From CAVSUR01 sp052143655 (GTDB lineage Bacteria; Actinomycetota; Actinomycetes; Streptosporangiales; Streptosporangiaceae): a DNA stretch of 8,411 nt. Location: contig JBKQSL010000030.1 in the NCBI GenBank assembly GCA_052143655.1, forward strand, positions 1 to 8,411, given 5' to 3'. The translations under genes were made by a program, and so were the position numbers. A model generated the notes under the pieces. That model ran no database searches, was not told the DNA's origin, and saw nothing but the letters and a program-made list of their open reading frames with translations. Position 1 is the stretch's first letter, and each line of letters begins with the position of its first letter. This document shows, piece after piece, positions 6,280 through 8,411 of this stretch.

Positions 6280-6742
6280 GGTCTCCCTCGTCGTCATGGC
6301 GACTGTGCACGCGGCGGATGAAGCCGGCCAGTGCACCGGTGATCCCCCCGCCCGAGTCTCATATGACCGTGAAACCCGGCAAGGATCAAGAGGCCAGACA
6401 TAACGAATAAATACCGCCCGCCGGAAAAGGCCGCTGCGGCACGAAACGGACGGATGTACCCCGCCGGCCCGCAGCCGGCCCGCGCTCAGCGCGCTAAAAA
6501 GCGCAGGCCAGATGAGCTCCAGCCGCTCCGGCCTGGAACTATGTCGCCATGACTGGCATCGGCTCCGGAATCTGCGGCGGGCTTAATAGCGCAAACTCAC
6601 TGTGGCCGCAAAATACAGGACGAAACTGGCCGAAGAATGCTCTGTCTGCAAACGTTCGGGCTCCGGGCCCGGCACGCCCCCGCAGTGCTGGGCCTGCCCG
6701 GGCCGCTGCAGGCGCCGCCGGGCCGCAGGGGACAATGGCGCA
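6280..6742. other. Divergent intergenic region between S53 peptidase and menB
   Basis: This 463-base region carries the leaders and promoters of two divergent genes. Parts are AT-richer than the surroundings (about 6395-6412 and 6580-6650), as expected for promoters. It contains a 10-bp direct repeat GCCGGCCCGC (6463-6472, 6474-6483), a CGCGCT-C-AGCGCG near-palindrome (6481-6493), and a stem CAGGCC/GGCCTG (6504-6509, 6530-6535) enclosing GAGC/GCTC. An open frame 6549-6746 overlaps the menB start as ATGA but lacks a ribosome binding site and strong third-position GC bias, so I do not call it a gene. Confidence 0.6.
6361..6389 (-). promoter_or_regulatory. Possible promoter for the S53 peptidase gene
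   Basis: On the minus strand TTGATC (6384-6389) lies 17 bases before TCATAT (6361-6366), a spacing and -35 match suited to a housekeeping sigma factor, though the -10 is poor. It would give a leader of roughly 75 bases. Low support. Confidence 0.2.
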
Positions 6743-7579
6743 ATGACTGATCGGGCTGACATCGCCTGGCATCCTGCTGGCGACTACGAGGACATCCGGT
6801 ACGAGACCACCGGCGACGGCATCGCCAGGATCACGATCTGCCGCCCCGAGGTGCACAACGCGTTCCGGCCGCAGACGATCATCGAGATCTCCGCCGCGCT
6901 CACCGCGGCGCGCGAGGACGACTCCGTCGGCGTCATCATCCTGACCGGCGAGGGCGAGCGGGCGTTCTGCTCCGGCGGGGACCAGCGCGTGCGCGGCGAC
7001 GCCGGCTACGAGCTGGACGGCAGCTCGCCCGGCCGGTTCCACGTGACGGACCTGCACGTGCAGATGCGCCGCTGCCCCAAGCCGATCGTCGCGATGGTGG
7101 CCGGCTGGGCCATCGGCGGCGGCCACGTCCTGCACGTGGTCTGCGACCTCACGATCGCCGCCGACAACGCGATGTTCGGCCAGGTGGGTCCCCGGGTCGG
7201 CTCGTTCGACGGCGGCTTCGGGGCCAGTTCCCTGGCCCAGCTGGTCGGCATGAAGAAGGCCAAGGAGATCTGGTTCTGCTGCCGCCGCTACACCGCGCAG
7301 CAGGCGCTGGAGATGGGGCTGGTCAACGCCGTCGTCCCGGTGGCCGACCTGGAGGCCGAGACGGTCCGCTGGTGCCGCGAGATGCTCGCCCTCTCCCCGT
7401 TCGCGCTGCGGCTGATGAAGGCCAGCTTCCACGCCGCCGAGGACGGCTATGCCGGCATCCAGCAGCTGGCGCACGACACGAACCTGCTGTTCTACGGCTC
7501 ACCCGAGGCCAAGGAGGGCCGCGAGGCCTTCACGGCCAAGCGGGCGCCCGACTTCAGCCAGTTCCCCCGCCGCGCCTGA
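6743..7579 (+). CDS. menB: 1,4-dihydroxy-2-naphthoyl-CoA synthase
   Basis: A 278-residue crotonase-fold enzyme that cyclises o-succinylbenzoyl-CoA to 1,4-dihydroxy-2-naphthoyl-CoA in cytoplasmic menaquinone synthesis. MenB-specific marks are SGGDQRVRGDAGY (77-89, oxyanion loop and the Tyr89 equivalent of E. coli Tyr97), GWAIGGGH (121-128), VGPRVGSFDGGFG (148-160, catalytic Asp156) and the C-terminal AEDGYAGIQQLAHDTNLLFY ending at Tyr251, with FSQFPRR near the end. Generic enoyl-CoA hydratases lack these. Position 149 is Gly, as in bicarbonate-dependent MenB such as E. coli, whereas the Mycobacterium type has Asp. The ATG at 6743 follows AGGGGA at 6727-6732 with a 10-base spacer; an in-frame upstream extension to 6602 would lie before that site and is not conserved-looking. 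No other men genes are in the window, so it is apart from any men cluster visible here. Confidence 0.93.
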   Translation: MTDRADIAWHPAGDYEDIRYETTGDGIARITICRPEVHNAFRPQTIIEISAALTAAREDDSVGVIILTGEGERAFCSGGDQRVRGDAGYELDGSSPGRFHVTDLHVQMRRCPKPIVAMVAGWAIGGGHVLHVVCDLTIAADNAMFGQVGPRVGSFDGGFGASSLAQLVGMKKAKEIWFCCRRYTAQQALEMGLVNAVVPVADLEAETVRWCREMLALSPFALRLMKASFHAAEDGYAGIQQLAHDTNLLFYGSPEAKEGREAFTAKRAPDFSQFPRRA

Positions 7580-7583
7580 CGCG

Positions 7584-7625
7584 GGCCGGTCTCCTGCACG
7601 CCAGCGAAGCGCGCAGGCACCGGCC
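7584..7625. terminator. Hairpin between convergent menB and the DksA-like gene
   Basis: GGCCGGT (7584-7590) pairs with ACCGGCC (7619-7625) and inside it CCTGC (7593-7597) pairs with GCAGG (7613-7617), giving a stem of 12 bp with a small internal bulge. It starts 5 bases after the menB stop and ends 23 bases from the stop of the opposing gene, so it could end both transcripts. Confidence 0.5.
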
Positions 7626-7648
7626 GGGCGGGCGGTGAGGGCCCGCTG

Positions 7649-7987
7649 TCAGCCTGCCGAGCGGGCTTCCTCGATGGTCAGCTCCGCCGCCGGGTCGGCG
7701 GCCAGCCGCTCGCCGGGGATCGGCTCGCCGCTGCGGACCGACTTGCCGTAGCTGCCGTTCTCCAGCCGCTGCAGGGCCCGGTCCAGCACCGCCAGGCGGT
7801 CAGAAAGGGTTCCGGCAATCGCGTCGTCCACGCCCTCGGCCGTCAGCGGCTGCGCGGCGTCCGCTACGGCGCCGGGCTCGTTCTCGGTGACGCGATCCTC
7901 CTCGGCGGCCCGCTGCGTGCCGGCCAGCAGCCGCATCACCTCGGCCCGCTCGGTGGTCAGCAGCTCTCTGGCCTTGGCCTCATCCAT
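7649..7987 (-). CDS. DksA/TraR-family protein lacking the zinc cysteines
   Basis: A 112-residue acidic protein. Residues 1-75 are predicted helical (MDEAKARELLTTERAEVMRL, then DDAIAGTLSDRLAVLDRAL), matching the coiled coil that DksA/TraR proteins insert into the RNA polymerase secondary channel. Residues 75-107 match the zinc-finger region, ALQRLENGSYGKSVRSGEPI then PGERLAADPAAELTIEE, but all four expected metal Cys are replaced (about S83, S86, T104, E107). Such Cys-less relatives are known in actinobacteria. The start at 7987 is preceded by a perfect AAGGAGG (7996-8002) with an 8-base spacer; an upstream in-frame ATG at 8020 would span that site. It probably binds RNA polymerase or has another regulatory role; the acidic Asp pair of the DksA coiled-coil tip is not obvious, so function is uncertain. 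Convergent with menB, divergent from the gene at 8183. Confidence 0.8.
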   Translation of the reverse strand: MDEAKARELLTTERAEVMRLLAGTQRAAEEDRVTENEPGAVADAAQPLTAEGVDDAIAGTLSDRLAVLDRALQRLENGSYGKSVRSGEPIPGERLAADPAAELTIEEARSAG

Positions 7988-7995
7988 CCGGTAGC

Positions 7996-8002
7996 CCTCC
8001 TT
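7996..8002 (-). promoter_or_regulatory. Ribosome binding site of the DksA-like gene
   Basis: A perfect AAGGAGG on the minus strand, 8 bases before the ATG at 7987. It decides this start against the in-frame ATG at 8020, which would place the site inside the coding sequence. Confidence 0.85.
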
Positions 8003-8158
8003 GGTCCAGTCCGGTAGCACCTGCCCAGGCGAGGCGAGCCTATCCAGCGCCCGGCCGGCCCGGGCACCGCGCCGCCCCGCCGCGGGGCTGGGCTGGGACC
8101 GCGCGGTTGCCGAGCCTGAGTCAGCCGCTCGGACGTTAACTACTCATAGTTTCAGAAA

Positions 8159-8174
8159 GTAACTACGGGTAACT
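8159..8174 (+). repeat. GTAACT direct repeats before the GspE-N gene
   Basis: GTAACT occurs at 8159-8164 and 8169-8174, a 10-base period, just before the ATG at 8183; a further TAACTAC lies at 8137-8143 and matches 8160-8166. The stretch 8135-8178 is clearly AT-richer than its flanks, so it probably contains the promoter or an operator of the gene at 8183. I cannot fix a -35/-10 pair. Confidence 0.4.
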
Positions 8175-8182
8175 GATAGGGC

Positions 8183-8411
8183 ATGACCGCCGACACCCGT
8201 GCGGGGCTCTCTCACGATCAGGTGGGCAGCCTGCTTGTCGACCGCGGGCTCATCACCAGGCAGCAGCTTGACTGGGCACTCGGTGCGCAGCAGCGGACCG
8301 GCTCGCCGCTGTCGGTCATCCTCATCACCGCCGGCCTGGTCCGCCGCCAGCAGCTCTACCAGGTACTCGGGGAGATCTGGCATGCCCCCTACATCGACCT
8401 GGTCGCCGAGC
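8183..8411 (+). CDS. Protein with GspE/MshEN-type N-terminal domain (partial)
   Basis: The first 76 codons of a gene that runs off the right edge. Residues 11-75 match the GspE N-terminal (T2SSE_N/MshEN) fold as two tandem units: VGSLLVDRGLITRQQLDWAL, then a Q-R-T-G turn, and LSVILITAGLVRRQQLYQVL, ending in APYIDL. In type II secretion and type IV pilus ATPases this domain contacts the membrane partner, and the MshEN version binds cyclic di-GMP through paired RLG-x-x-L motifs. Here the first motif is QVG rather than RLG, so nucleotide binding is doubtful. The full protein may be a PilB/GspE-like ATPase, or a glycosyltransferase or regulator carrying this module; the missing C-terminal part would decide. 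The ATG at 8183 has only a weak GATAGGG immediately before it, so initiation may be weak or leaderless. Confidence 0.72.
   Translation, partial: MTADTRAGLSHDQVGSLLVDRGLITRQQLDWALGAQQRTGSPLSVILITAGLVRRQQLYQVLGEIWHAPYIDLVAE

Noticed and set aside
6602..6742. In-frame N-terminal extension of MenB with a CxxC...CxxC pattern
   Set aside because: It lies before the menB ribosome binding site, has poor codon bias and is not part of MenB proteins; the Cys pattern is probably chance.
6549..6746. A 65-codon frame overlapping the menB start as ATGA, a possible leader peptide
   Set aside because: No ribosome binding site at its ATG, mixed third positions and no motif; menB has its own AGGGGA. Kept only as a remote possibility.
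6539..7474. A 311-codon minus-strand open frame antisense to menB
   Set aside because: Product is compositionally biased without motifs, while the plus strand encodes an intact MenB.
8144..8383. A 79-codon minus-strand frame opposite the GspE-N gene
   Set aside because: Shadow of the plus-strand gene, which has a clear tandem domain signature.

Overview
This is a very GC-rich window with strong G/C bias at third codon positions, purine-rich ribosome binding sites, and proteins (S53 peptidase, RodZ-like HTH membrane protein, Cys-less DksA-like protein, menaquinone enzyme) that all suit an actinomycete-type actinobacterium. The genus cannot be set from the sequence.

Layout. 1-480 is mobile-element and toxin debris: the tail of a PIN-domain (VapC-like) toxin of markedly lower GC, an N-terminal scrap of a TniB-like transposition ATPase, and on the opposite strand a frameshifted piece of an IS3-family transposase. 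574-2186 is a two-gene unit (+) in which a small VOC/glyoxalase-fold protein overlaps by 7 bp an FAD-dependent L-2-hydroxyglutarate oxidase (LhgO). 2380-3984 (-) is a membrane protein with a RodZ-type cytoplasmic HTH, a long Ala/Gly/Pro linker, one membrane segment and an extracytoplasmic discoidin-like domain. 4303-6279 (-) is a secreted S53 (sedolisin/kumamolisin) peptidase followed by a 20-bp perfect hairpin. 6743-7579 (+) is MenB of menaquinone biosynthesis. 7649-7987 (-) is a DksA/TraR-like protein that has lost its zinc cysteines. 8183 to the right edge (+) is the start of a protein with a GspE/MshEN N-terminal domain.

The genes do not form one pathway. Apart from the VOC-lhgO pair, each has its own ribosome binding site and is separated by hairpins or divergent intergenic DNA, so this looks like chromosomal housekeeping and accessory genes next to a decayed insertion hotspot. 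I see no CRISPR array, tRNA, rRNA or clear new multi-gene system. The points most worth checking are the HTH-TM-discoidin protein, the layered debris at the left edge, the Gly (bicarbonate-type) signature in MenB, and several strong inverted repeats.
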